A stretch of 64,000 nt of DNA from JAOSJL01 sp963704035 (GTDB lineage Bacteria > Actinomycetota > Acidimicrobiia > IMCC26256 > JAOSJL01): positions 744,001 through 808,000 of the forward strand of contig CAVPGR010000004.1 in assembly GCA_963704035.1 (NCBI GenBank). Reading direction: 5' to 3'. Below the pieces are notes generated by a model. That model ran no database searches, was not told where the DNA came from, and was given only the letters and a program-made list of their open reading frames with translations. Position 1 is the stretch's first letter. The number at the start of each line of letters is the position of its first letter. Below, piece after piece: positions 35,996-44,828 of the stretch. Position numbers and translations under genes: made by a program.

Positions 35996-36954
35996 GCCAC
36001 CGCCCTCGTGGGGCGCAACACCGTGACCGTCGCCCATTCGTACAACTCCGAGCAGATCTGCTGAACCGGCCGGGGCCGCGGCAGGTCCAGCTCCGCCAGC
36101 GACCGCGTGCCGTCCGCTGTGCGGCCGCGCCGGAGAAGATCGATCACGTGATGAGGTACCGGAGCACCTGCCGTCTCCGCCACGCGCGCGGCCAACGCCC
36201 AGCCCATGCCGACGATCGGAACCGGCGTCCGGTTACCCAGTCGGGCCGCCTGCCAGGGGCTCGCCGCCCCGGTTCCGACGACGTTCAGTGCACCGTCGTA
36301 ACCGACGACGAGGGCGGCCACCATCGCGCGGGCGGCATCCTCGGGGTGGACCATCGAGAAGGGCGGATCGGCGTAGGCGGGAACAGGTACGGCAGGAAGA
36401 CGCAGCAAGCGACCGAGCGGACTCGGGACGTGCGACCCGACGACCGGTGCGAGACGAATCTGCGCCACCGAAAACCCGTGATGGCGGCCGAAACCGGCCG
36501 CCTGCGCCTCTACGGCGAGGCACGAAGCCCCGAAGCGCGTCTGCGGTTCCGGTGGAACCGACTCGTCGGGAACCGCGGGGTGCCCGCGTCCCCGGCCGTA
36601 GACATCGATGCTGCTGCGAAGCGCGACACGTTGGAGGTGTCCGCCCCGAGCGGCCGCTCCGAGCGCGGCGAGAGCGCTTGCTTCTGTGAGCTCCGCAGAC
36701 GCGCGGGGGCCGCTGCGGGCATCGGGCTCGTACACGCCCACATGGGCCACGGCGTCGGGAGCGAGGTCCGTGACGAACTCGACGAGCCGATCACGGTCGC
36801 GAGGGTCGATCCTGTTGAACGTGGCACGCCGAAGCCTGCGACGCGGCGGCACGAAGTCGACACCCGCGATCCGGCTGAACTCGTCGTGTTCCTCGAGGAG
36901 CTGGGCAACACGCGTCCCGAGCTCGCCGCCCATACCGGTGACCAAGACCTTCAT
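35992..36954 (-). CDS. NAD-dependent epimerase/dehydratase family protein
   Basis: Extended short-chain dehydrogenase fold, 320 residues. The nucleotide-binding loop is VTGMGGELGTRVAQLL; the usual YxxxK is not intact: the corresponding stretch is RFGASCLAVEAQA, with no Tyr-Lys pair. The missing catalytic pair suggests a binding or atypical role. The ATG at 36954 gives MKVLVTGMGG. Coupled to the acyltransferase-like gene, so a lipid-linked role is possible. Confidence 0.75.
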   Translation of the reverse strand: MKVLVTGMGGELGTRVAQLLEEHDEFSRIAGVDFVPPRRRLRRATFNRIDPRDRDRLVEFVTDLAPDAVAHVGVYEPDARSGPRASAELTEASALAALGAAARGGHLQRVALRSSIDVYGRGRGHPAVPDESVPPEPQTRFGASCLAVEAQAAGFGRHHGFSVAQIRLAPVVGSHVPSPLGRLLRLPAVPVPAYADPPFSMVHPEDAARAMVAALVVGYDGALNVVGTGAASPWQAARLGNRTPVPIVGMGWALAARVAETAGAPVPHHVIDLLRRGRTADGTRSLAELDLPRPRPVQQICSELYEWATVTVLRPTRAVA

Positions 36955-36977
36955 GCCGTCAACGCTACCGGGTGGAG

Positions 36978-37754
36978 TCACCCCGACTCGGTGCGGTTCC
37001 GCTCGGCCACCACACGGAGGCCGAACAAGGTGAGCCACGGTTCCACGTGCTCGATGGTCGTCGACACCGGAGCGATGAGATCGGCGAGACCACCGGTGGC
37101 CACGACCGTGGCTTCACCCAGTTCCTCGATGAATCGCCGTACCAGCGCGTCGACCTGGCCGGTGAACCCGTACACGGCCCCCGACTGGACTGCTTCGGTG
37201 GTGGACTTGCCGATGACGCTCTGGGGAGGCACGAGCTCGACCCGCCGGAGGAGAGCGGCGCGGCCGAACAGGGCCTCCATCGAGATCTCGATCCCCGGAA
37301 AGATCGCTCCACCGAGATATTCGCCGTTGGCGCTGATCGCGTCGATGGTGTTCGCCGTCCCGAAGTCGACGACGACCGTCGGACCGCCGTAGAACTCGTA
37401 GGCGGCCACGGCGTTGGCGATGCGGTCGGCACCCACTTCCTTCGGATTGTCGTAGAGGATCGGCATCCCTGTGCGGACGCCCGGTTCCAGCACCATCGGC
37501 GGGAACCCGAAGTAGCGCTCCGTCATGTCGCGCAACGCCGCCGTGAGTCGCGGCACACCCGACGAGATCGCCACCGCGTCGATCTGGGCGTCGAAGGAGA
37601 AGCCGTGGAACCCGAGAAACTGTTGGATCATCAGAGCCAGCTCGTCGGAGGTCCGCTCGGCGGTGGTGGTGATCCGCCAGTGGTCGACCAGCTCCTCATC
37701 GTCGAAGAGCCCGACAACGGTCTGGGTGTTGCCGACGTCGATGGCGAGCAGCAT
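36978..37754 (-). CDS. coaX: Type III pantothenate kinase
   Basis: First step of CoA synthesis from pantothenate. 258 residues, ASKHA fold. The phosphate-1 motif is LLAIDVGNTQTVVGL, the substrate/metal region is GADRIANAVAA, phosphate-2 is VVDFGTANTIDAI, and a later motif is VVATGGLADLI. The ATG at 37754 overlaps the nadC stop by one base. It closes a pantothenate (panC, panD) and NAD (nadB, nadC) block. Confidence 0.95.
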   Translation of the reverse strand: MLLAIDVGNTQTVVGLFDDEELVDHWRITTTAERTSDELALMIQQFLGFHGFSFDAQIDAVAISSGVPRLTAALRDMTERYFGFPPMVLEPGVRTGMPILYDNPKEVGADRIANAVAAYEFYGGPTVVVDFGTANTIDAISANGEYLGGAIFPGIEISMEALFGRAALLRRVELVPPQSVIGKSTTEAVQSGAVYGFTGQVDALVRRFIEELGEATVVATGGLADLIAPVSTTIEHVEPWLTLFGLRVVAERNRTESG

Positions 37755-38602
37755 CAGGAGACAGCTTCGAGATCGAGGCCGACGTCGAGCGCGCGCGCCG
37801 AATGCGTCAGTGCGCCGACGGCGATGTAGTCGGCGCCCGTCGACAGATAGTCGGTGACCGTATCGATGTCGATTCCACCGGAGATCTCGACGAGAGCGGC
37901 GCCGTCGAGGAGGGCCACACAACCCGCCACGTCGGTGGGTGTCATGTTGTCGAGGAGAACCACGTCGACGTCTGCGCGCCGAGCCGCCGAGACCTGGTCG
38001 ACCGTGTCGCACTCGACCTCGACGGGACGCCCGGGCCACCGGACACGGGCCCTCTCGACGGCCGCCTCGAGAGTGAGCTGGACGAGGTGGTTGTCCTTGA
38101 TGAGGATCGCGTCGGATAGAGACTCCCGGTGGTTGAACCCACCGCCGGCACGAACCGCTGCCTTCTGGAGTGCCCGAAGGCCCGGGATCGTCTTGCGCGT
38201 GTCGCGGATCCGGACCCTGCCCCGCGCGCTTCGCACGAACCTGCGCGTCGTCGTTGCCACACCCGAGAGGTGTGACAGGAAGTTGAGAGCAGTCCGCTCC
38301 CCGCCGAGAAGCGCCCGTACGGGGCCTTCGACGATACCGAGAGGCGCGCCTGCCTCGGCGTCTTCGCCATCCTGGACCTGCCATTCCACGGACACCGCCG
38401 AGTCGAGCTGCGCATAGACCTCGGTGGCGCATCGGGTCCCCGCCATGACTCCTTCGGAACGAGAGGCGAACACCCCGCGGCCCACCGCGTTGTCGGGCAC
38501 CGTGGCGATCGACGTGATGTCACCCAGAATCCCCTGGTCCTCTGCGAGGGCGCGCCGAACGGCGTCGGCCACGGCGGTGACGGGTGGGTCGAGGTCGCTC
38601 AT
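37754..38602 (-). CDS. nadC: Nicotinate-nucleotide diphosphorylase (quinolinate phosphoribosyltransferase)
   Basis: Converts quinolinate and PRPP to nicotinate mononucleotide. 282 residues. Active-site elements are visible: EDQGILGDITS near the N-terminus, LNFLSHLSGVATTTRR, the basic loop RIRDTRKTIPGLR, AGGGFNHRESLSDAILIKDNH, and a C-terminal LDNMTP and EISGGID. The ATG overlaps the nadB stop by 4 bp, so it is coupled. nadA is not in the window. Confidence 0.95.
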   Translation of the reverse strand: MSDLDPPVTAVADAVRRALAEDQGILGDITSIATVPDNAVGRGVFASRSEGVMAGTRCATEVYAQLDSAVSVEWQVQDGEDAEAGAPLGIVEGPVRALLGGERTALNFLSHLSGVATTTRRFVRSARGRVRIRDTRKTIPGLRALQKAAVRAGGGFNHRESLSDAILIKDNHLVQLTLEAAVERARVRWPGRPVEVECDTVDQVSAARRADVDVVLLDNMTPTDVAGCVALLDGAALVEISGGIDIDTVTDYLSTGADYIAVGALTHSARALDVGLDLEAVS

Positions 38603-40289
38603 GGGACGTGACTCCGTGTCGGTGGTGTGCGGACAGACGGCAGGGGAACGTAGTCGGGTTCGTGGCCGCGGGTGACGAAGAGCCGCCCGAGCCAACCCTC
38701 GCGGGTGCCCGGGTGATCGGCGCGCTGGTGGGTTCCGCGTGACTCCTCTCGGCGCAGCGCACTCGCCACGAGCGCACGACCGGTGATCAGGAGGTTGTCG
38801 AGTTCGGCTTCCTCGCGACCGTCGGGGGACGTGACTCCGCCGCGGAACGAGTCGAGAACGGAGGTGGCGCGCTCGAGGCTCTCCGCGGTACGCACGACGC
38901 CTGCTTCGCGCGTCATGGTCACCCGGAGGGCCTCGAGCGGCGGCACCGCATCGGCCGTCTCCGGTTCGTCCGGCGTCGTGGAACCGAGGCTCGTGTCCTT
39001 GTCGGGAGCGGGACCTCGACCCGATCCAGCGCTGAGGACGCCGCTGCGTTCCGCGGAGCTCTTGCCTCGCGCCAGGGCCTCGACGCAGCGACCAGAGAAG
39101 ACGAGTCCGTCCAGCAACGAGTTCGACGCCAGACGGTTGGCGCCGTGAACACCGCTTGCTGCCACCTCCCCACAGGCCCACAGTCCCGGCACGGTCGTCG
39201 CGCCGTCGAGATCCACAGCCACGCCTCCGCACAGATAGTGCGCGGCAGGCGCCACGGGCAGCCAGTCCACTGCCGGGTCGAGGCCGAGTGACCGGCACGA
39301 CGCCACGATCGTGGGGAACCGTTCGTCGACGTCGACCACTCCGGTGGCGTCGAGCCACAGGTGCTCCACGTCGGCCTCGGCCATGCGGCGTGCGATCGCG
39401 GAGGCCACGACGTCGCGCGGGGCGAGATCACCGAGAGGGTGAACACCCTCCATGAGGAGCCCTCCGCTCTCGTCGCGAAGATGTGCTCCCTCGCCGCGCA
39501 ACGCCTCTGACAGCAAGGGACGCGGCATGGCGGGATGGTGCAGCGCTGTGGGGTGGAACTGCACGAACTCGACGTCGCAGAGCGCGGCGCCCGCACGCCA
39601 CGCCATTCCGAGCCCGTCACCGGTGGCGAGCGGCGGATTCGTCGTGACGGCGTACAGCGCTCCGATGCCGCCGGTAGCGAGCAGCGTGTTCGCGGCGCGC
39701 GCACTTCGTGTCGCATCCCGGCCGGGTCGGGACGCGCGTACGCCGACGCAGCGACCCGCCTCCACGATGAGGCTGCTCGCGAACCACCCCTCGCGAACCT
39801 CGGCGGCGCGTGCGCGGGTCGCCGCGACGAGTGCCCGCTCCACCTCGACGCCGGTCGCGTCGCCCCCTGCGTGCAGGACGCGCCGGACCGAGTGGCCGCC
39901 TTCGCGTCCACGCGCGCGAAACCCGGAATCTCGGAGGCTCGCGGATCGAACGACGCACCAAGGGCGATCAACTCCCGGATCCGTTCGGGACCCTCGACAG
40001 CGAGAACGCGCGTGGCCTCGGGGTCGCAGAGCCCGGCTCCGGCAGCGAGCGTGTCGGAGAGATGGAGCTCCGGAGAGTCGGGTTCCTCCATGGCGGCGCC
40101 GATGCCACCCTGCGCGTAGCGGGTCGTCGAGTTCCCGATCTCCGCCTTCGTGAGCACCACGACCGACATCCCGACCTCGGCGGCGCGCACTGCCGCAGAG
40201 AGCCCTGCGACACCACTTCCGAGAACCATCATGTCGACGGTCGTGGTCACATCTGCCGCCTTGGTCGTCGCCCCGACATCAGAAGGCAC
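38599..40289 (-). pseudogene. nadB: L-aspartate oxidase, apparent frameshift
   Basis: Oxidises aspartate to iminoaspartate with FAD, first step of NAD synthesis. The N-terminal frame has the FAD loop MVLGSGVAGLSAAVRAAE and STTRYAQGGIGAA. The frame breaks near 39907; the other frame continues REGGHSVRRVLHAGGDATG, FVQFHPTALHHP and LRDESGG, then the C-terminal helical region. The total is about 563 codons, with one base lost (the only such case in the window). GTG at 40289 or 40250 could start it. Confidence 0.87.
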
Positions 40290-40326
40290 ATCGTCGCTCC
40301 GACAGGATCCGACGGAGCTGGCAGCG

Positions 40327-40717
40327 TCAGCCGGTGAGGTCGTGGAGCTCGCGGTCGAGCGCCTGGAACTCGGGGTCCGTCGGACGGTTCCGCGAATCGA
40401 CGTGGACGACGCGGGGCTTGTACGACTCGAGCTCTTCCTCGTCGTAGTCGGCGTAGGTGATGACGATCACACGGTCGCCGGGATGGACGAGACAGCGCGG
40501 CTGCACCGTTGAGGATCACGTCGCCCGGGCCACCCGTGATGGCGTAGGTCTCGAAACGTTCACCGTTGTCGATGTCGAGAACATGCACCTGCTCGTTCTC
40601 CCGTATGTCGGCCAGCTCCATGAGCCGCGGATCGAGCGTGATGGACCCGACGTAGTTCAAGTCGGCGGCCACCACGGTGGCGCGGTGGATCTTGGACTTC
40701 ATCATCGTGCGCTGCAC
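40327..40717 (-). pseudogene. panD: Aspartate 1-decarboxylase, apparent frameshift
   Basis: Pyruvoyl enzyme that makes beta-alanine for pantothenate. The N-terminal frame starts MQRTMMKSKIHRATVV, the usual start, with GGGGAG upstream, and carries the self-cleavage site NYVGSITLD (Gly-Ser). After VILNGAAAL the frame breaks near 40493; the next frame gives LVHPGDRVIVITYADYD, HVDSRNRP and a stop at 40327. With one base removed the product is about 129 residues, close to normal size. Confidence 0.88.
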
Positions 40718-40772
40718 GGTTCACTCCCCGTCGGGTTCGTCGATGCTGTCGCCATCACTGCCTTCTTGTCCA

Positions 40773-40820
40773 ATGCCGGTTGGCCATGCCGGTTGACCAT
40801 TTCGGCTGACCATTTCGGTG
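40773..40820. repeat. 13-bp tandem repeat between panD and panC
   Basis: Three full copies plus a partial of a 13-bp unit (ATGCCGGTTGGCC, ATGCCGGTTGACC, ATTTCGGCTGACC, ATTTCGGTG). It occupies about half of the 109-bp gap between two genes of the same operon. Confidence 0.85.
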
Positions 40821-40826
40821 CGCGTG

Positions 40827-41720
40827 TCATGCCGCGGCCACGAGTACTCCCGCGTCGACGGTGACCTCACCGCCATCGACGAGGATTGTCATGTTGTCGA
40901 TGAGCCGGGCACCGGCCGCGTCGGCGGCGACCGCGACCACGATCTCCCCCTCGATGTCCGAAACGGGAGCAAGGGTCGTCGCGTCGACGACGTCGGCGTA
41001 GTCGAGGGTGAGCGCGGGCTCGCGGGACACGAGATCGGCAAGACGGTCCCGCAAGAGGCGGGCGTTGCGCTCGCCCTCCCTCACGGCATCGGCCACGCTG
41101 GACAACGCTTCGTACAGAACCGTGGCCCGCGCGCGGGTGTCGCCGTCGAGATATGCGTTGCGACTCGACATGGCGACGCCGTCGGGCTCGCGTACGAGCG
41201 GACAGCCCACGACCTCCACGGGAAGGTCGAGATCAGCGACCAGGCGCTTCACGACCGCGAGCTGTTGGTAGTCCTTGCGCCCGAGGTACGCGCGGCAGGG
41301 CCCTACGATCGAGAGCAGTTTGGTGACCACCGTCGCGACGCCATCGAAGAACGTCGGTCGGGACGCACCACACAAGCCGTGGGTGAGACCGCTGACATGA
41401 ACCGTCGTGAGGGGATCAGTCGGATACATCTCGGCGGACGACGGGACGAAGAGAAGGTCGACCCCGTCGTCGTCGGCCATCGCGGAGTCGGTGTCGAGAT
41501 CGCGGGGATACGCGGCGAGATCCTCACCGGGACCGAACTGGAGTGAATTGACGAAGATGCTCGCCACGACGACGTCGGTGTCCGCACGCGCTGCTCGCAG
41601 CAAGCTGCGATGTCCTTCGTGGAGCGATCCCATCGTGGGGACGAAACCGATCTCGGCGCCCTCGGCACGGGCCGCGTCGCAGCGCCGGCGCAGGTCGTCG
41701 ATGCGTGACACGGTCTTCAC
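40827..41720 (-). CDS. panC: Pantothenate synthetase
   Basis: Joins pantoate and beta-alanine using ATP. 297 residues. Motifs are FVPTMGSLHEGHRSLL (HIGH-like), SIFVNSLQFGPGEDL, YLGRKDYQQLAVV and MSSRNAYL (KMSKS-like). Both substrate supply genes sit nearby: panD downstream makes beta-alanine. The start overlaps the DUF2520 gene stop by 4 bp. Confidence 0.96.
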   Translation of the reverse strand: MKTVSRIDDLRRRCDAARAEGAEIGFVPTMGSLHEGHRSLLRAARADTDVVVASIFVNSLQFGPGEDLAAYPRDLDTDSAMADDDGVDLLFVPSSAEMYPTDPLTTVHVSGLTHGLCGASRPTFFDGVATVVTKLLSIVGPCRAYLGRKDYQQLAVVKRLVADLDLPVEVVGCPLVREPDGVAMSSRNAYLDGDTRARATVLYEALSSVADAVREGERNARLLRDRLADLVSREPALTLDYADVVDATTLAPVSDIEGEIVVAVAADAAGARLIDNMTILVDGGEVTVDAGVLVAAA

Positions 41721-42556
41721 GCCGGCACCAGATCGTCGGCGTGGTCGGTGAGTCGCAGCGCCTCGCGAGCGAGTGCCCGGTACGCGGGTACCTCGGACGC
41801 CGGCAGCGCGTCGAGATGTGCCGCGATCGTCGATGCGTCGCCGCGGGCGACCGGTCCTGTGAGGGAGGCCGCGGGCCCGACGTCCTCGACGGCGTCGACC
41901 GCCTCGCGCACGAGCGGCAGGAACGCCTCGAGTCTCAGACCGGCGGACGTCGCCAGTCGCTCGAGGTGGCCGAGTAGTGCGACCACGTGGTTCGACGCCA
42001 CCACGGCCGCGGCATGGTAGCGGACACGCTCCTCGTCGGTGACGGCGAACGGCTCGGCGCCCAGCGCCGCCGCCATCTCGAGTACCTCGGGGTCACCTGT
42101 GACTCCGCACCGGCCACCGGCCAGTCGGTGGGCACCGAGTTCGGGGGTAGGGATCGCCATGAGGGGATGGAGCGCGCCCACACGAAGGTCGGGTCGTAGC
42201 GAACGGACATCATCGAAGACGTCGAGACCGAGCGATCCGGCCAGGTGGACGAACAACACACCGGGCGCTGCTTCCCGCGCGACCGACGCTGCCGCGCCGG
42301 CGATTCGGTCGTCGGGCGTTGCGAGCACGACGACCTCGCAGTTCCGCGCAGCCTCGAACACGTCGACGGCGGGCGCACCGAGGGTGTCCGCGGCGTCCCG
42401 CACCGACGGTGCGGCGCGGTCTCGACCCGCCACGGCATTGCATACCCACCCTGCCGAGAGGAGCCCGGTCGCCACGGCCCGCCCGGCGCGGCCGGGTCCG
42501 ACAAGAGCGAATGTACGCGCGGGAGCGCTCAACCGAAACCTTTCGTTCCAGCCCAC
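41717..42556 (-). CDS. Rossmann-fold and DUF2520 domain protein
   Basis: 279 residues. An N-terminal dinucleotide-binding domain (FALVGPGRAGRAVATGLL) leads to a DUF2520 helical domain (SNHVVALLGHLERLA, REAVDAVEDVGPAASLTGPVARGD). This two-domain family resembles ketopantoate reductase and ProC. It regularly sits next to panC, so a role in pantoate supply is possible but unproven. GTG at 42556 or a TTG at 42532 could be the start. Confidence 0.85.
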   Translation of the reverse strand: MGWNERFRLSAPARTFALVGPGRAGRAVATGLLSAGWVCNAVAGRDRAAPSVRDAADTLGAPAVDVFEAARNCEVVVLATPDDRIAGAAASVAREAAPGVLFVHLAGSLGLDVFDDVRSLRPDLRVGALHPLMAIPTPELGAHRLAGGRCGVTGDPEVLEMAAALGAEPFAVTDEERVRYHAAAVVASNHVVALLGHLERLATSAGLRLEAFLPLVREAVDAVEDVGPAASLTGPVARGDASTIAAHLDALPASEVPAYRALAREALRLTDHADDLVPA

Positions 42557-42576
42557 CAGGGGTGCCGGACTCGGGT

Positions 42577-43074
42577 TCAGAAAGCCCAGTCTACTGCGAC
42601 CCTGTGGACCTCGTGCCAGCCGTCGGTCGGCTCCTCCACCCGCTCCGGCGCCACGTCCGCCAGCGGCACCAGCACGAAACCACGCTCGCCCATGCGGGGG
42701 TGCGGGACCACCAGATCGGGCTCTTCCACTCGTATGTCACCGAGCAGCAAGATGTCCACGTCCAGAGTGCGTGGCCCGAAACGCTCCTCGCGCACCCTGC
42801 CCGCCGCGTTCTCCAACTCGGCGCACAACTGAAGAAGTTCCCGCGCGTCGCGTTCGGTGTCGAAGGCGACCACCGCGTTGAGGTAGTCGTCCTGGGGCGG
42901 TCCGCCCACCGGAGAGGTCTCGTACAGGGCCGACACGGTGACCTCGGCCGGAGCGGTGGCGTCGCGGATCGCCGCCACCGCCGTGCGCAGGTTGGCGCGC
43001 CTGTCGCCCATGTTGGAACCAAGCCCGAGAACAGCGCGTTGGGTCGGGGCAGACCCGCCGTCGAATCGCGTCAT
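42577..43074 (-). CDS. folK: 2-amino-4-hydroxy-6-hydroxymethyldihydropteridine pyrophosphokinase
   Basis: Transfers pyrophosphate to the pterin in folate synthesis. 165 residues. Key motifs: AVLGLGSNMGDRRANL, LYETSPVGGPPQDDYLNAVV, and the signature RFGPRTLDVDILLLGD followed by VPHPRMGERGFVLVPL. The ATG at 43074 overlaps the folB stop by 4 bp. Order folE-folP-folB-folK is conserved in actinobacteria. Confidence 0.95.
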   Translation of the reverse strand: MTRFDGGSAPTQRAVLGLGSNMGDRRANLRTAVAAIRDATAPAEVTVSALYETSPVGGPPQDDYLNAVVAFDTERDARELLQLCAELENAAGRVREERFGPRTLDVDILLLGDIRVEEPDLVVPHPRMGERGFVLVPLADVAPERVEEPTDGWHEVHRVAVDWAF

Positions 43075-43421
43075 CGTCGAATCCGGACCGCCACGTGGTC
43101 GACGAGCGACGCCACGGGCGGGTGCATCTTGCGCACCGTCACGGTGGCGGCGCCGACGCGTGCGTCCGTTCGACACACGTCCGTGAGGCGAGTAGCGAGT
43201 CGCTCGAGCAGGTCGTAGTGCTCGGATTCCACGACCGCTCGGACGCCGTCACAGACTGCCGCGTAGTCGACCGTGTCATCCAACGCGTCAGTCTGCCCCG
43301 CCGTTGACACGTCGACCTCGAGTTCGACGTCGACCTCGAAGGGCTGGGGACGCGCCTTCTCCTCCGGCAGCACGCCGTGGACACCCATGCAGCGAATACC
43401 GGACACGAGGATGAGATCCAT
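43071..43421 (-). CDS. folB: Dihydroneopterin aldolase
   Basis: Cleaves dihydroneopterin to the hydroxymethyl pterin. 116 residues. Starts MDLILVSGIRCMGVHGVLPEE, with the catalytic Glu in the HGVLPEE region, DTVDYAAVCDGV in the middle and the Lys in VTVRKMHPP near the end. Coupled to folK downstream. Confidence 0.94.
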   Translation of the reverse strand: MDLILVSGIRCMGVHGVLPEEKARPQPFEVDVELEVDVSTAGQTDALDDTVDYAAVCDGVRAVVESEHYDLLERLATRLTDVCRTDARVGAATVTVRKMHPPVASLVDHVAVRIRR

Positions 43422-43430
43422 CCGGTCAGC

Positions 43431-43952
43431 CTACGTGTCGTCGGCGCGCTTCAGATTTTGATCGAGGGTGACCGCCACGACTTCCCGACCCGCGGCGCCG
43501 AGCTCACGCCCGGTGAGTCGTTCGACGATGGTGACGGCGTGGGGGCCCGTCTTCACCGCTCCCGTGTACAGCAGATAGCCCGCCACGGCTCCGAGAACAC
43601 GGTCGCCGAGGTCCTCGTGGTGGACGAGGATGCGCGCCGAGGGGTCGTCGAGCAGCCGGGCGATCGACTCGTAGACCGCACCCAGGCGCTCCGGCTCCTC
43701 GTCCGGTGGGCCGAGCGGTATCCGGTCATGGGCGATACCGGCGTCGTCGTAGGCCGAGAGGTTGTGGGGCGAGTCGAGCAGCGACAGGATCCGCGTGAAG
43801 TCGTGGCGCTGGAGCCAGATCAGCTCCTCCTCGCGACGCACCTTGCGGTGATTGCGGCCGTAGCCACCGGGACGCTCCGAGATCGCCAGACGATCCTGGA
43901 TCACCCAGCAGAACATCCGGGGCTCGAGACCCTGGGCCCAGCGGCCTCTCAC
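43431..43952 (-). CDS. Phosphatase-like protein lacking the catalytic cysteine
   Basis: 173 residues. The order of elements (FCWVIQDRLAISERPGGYG, RILSLLDSPHNL, then RILVHHEDLGDRVLGAVAGYLLY) suggests a dual-specificity/tyrosine phosphatase fold. The signature loop, normally HCX5R, reads VHHEDLGDR: the His and Arg are there but the nucleophilic Cys is not. It may bind phosphorylated ligands or be inactive. The GTG overlaps the folP stop by 4 bp, embedding it in the folate operon. Confidence 0.55.
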   Translation of the reverse strand: MRGRWAQGLEPRMFCWVIQDRLAISERPGGYGRNHRKVRREEELIWLQRHDFTRILSLLDSPHNLSAYDDAGIAHDRIPLGPPDEEPERLGAVYESIARLLDDPSARILVHHEDLGDRVLGAVAGYLLYTGAVKTGPHAVTIVERLTGRELGAAGREVVAVTLDQNLKRADDT

Positions 43953-44782
43953 GCCGCGCCCGTCATGGATTCGGGGCGACAGACATCGAGAGCAGCGAGA
44001 AGGTCGATGGCCCGGCGGGCAGCAGCGGCATCATGGACACGCACCATCGACGCTCCGTGCTCCATCGCCCATACGACGGTGGCGAGAGTCGCCTCGTCGC
44101 GAGCATCGACAGGAAGGGCGAGGGTCTGTCCGATGAAGGACTTGCGCGACGTACCGATGAGCACGGGTGCAGCGACGCGTTCGACGAGCTCGTCCAGGTG
44201 AGCGAGCAACGTGAGGTTGTGCTGCGGCGTCTTGCCGAACCCGATCCCGGGGTCGACGAGAATCGCATGTTCGCCGACGCCGGCGGCGATTGCAGCGGTA
44301 CGGCGATCGACCAATGCGTCGGCCACTTCACTGACCACATCGTCGTAACGCGGGTCGTCCTGCATCGTGGTGGGATCACCTTTGCGGTGCATCAGGACCA
44401 TTCCCGCGTCGCGGGTTGCCACGACCTCGAACATCTCCGGGTCCACTTCCCCCGCCGACACGTCGTTGACGACAACCGCTCCGGCGTCGAGAGCTGAGGC
44501 GGCGACCTCGGCCTTCGTGGTATCGACACTGACCGGTACGCCGGCGGCCGCGAGTTCCGCCACGACCGGTAGGACACGCTCAGTTTCGGTGGCGGTGGCC
44601 ACCGGGTCCGCTCCCGGCCGGGTGGACTCCCCGCCGACATCGACGATGTCCGCCCCGTCCTCCCAGAGCCTGCGTCCGTGCTCGACAGCGGCTGTGGTGT
44701 CCACGAAACGACCGCCGTCGGAGAAGGAGTCCGGCGTGACGTTCAGGACCCCCATCACGCCTGTCATCGGATACCCGGACAT
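43949..44782 (-). CDS. folP: Dihydropteroate synthase
   Basis: Joins the pterin pyrophosphate to p-aminobenzoate. TIM barrel, about 277 residues. Signatures: MGVLNVTPDSFSDGGRF, DVGGESTRPGADPV, DTTKAEVAASALDAG, NDVSAG, LVDPGIGFGKTPQHNL and GTSRKSFIG. The ATG at 44782 is preferred because the product begins just before MTGVMGVLNV. It is flanked by folE and the phosphatase-like gene. Confidence 0.95.
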   Translation of the reverse strand: MSGYPMTGVMGVLNVTPDSFSDGGRFVDTTAAVEHGRRLWEDGADIVDVGGESTRPGADPVATATETERVLPVVAELAAAGVPVSVDTTKAEVAASALDAGAVVVNDVSAGEVDPEMFEVVATRDAGMVLMHRKGDPTTMQDDPRYDDVVSEVADALVDRRTAAIAAGVGEHAILVDPGIGFGKTPQHNLTLLAHLDELVERVAAPVLIGTSRKSFIGQTLALPVDARDEATLATVVWAMEHGASMVRVHDAAAARRAIDLLAALDVCRPESMTGAA

Positions 44783-44828
44783 GGCGGGCAGCGTAACGGC
44801 CCGGGCCACCGAGTCGCGTGGGAGTGGC

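Noticed and set aside
40327..40717. Programmed +1 frameshifting as a shared system for panD, mnhD and others
   Set aside because: The shift sites share no stop codon, rare codon or slippery run, and the genes are unrelated; error is simpler. Kept only as an alternative in the findings.
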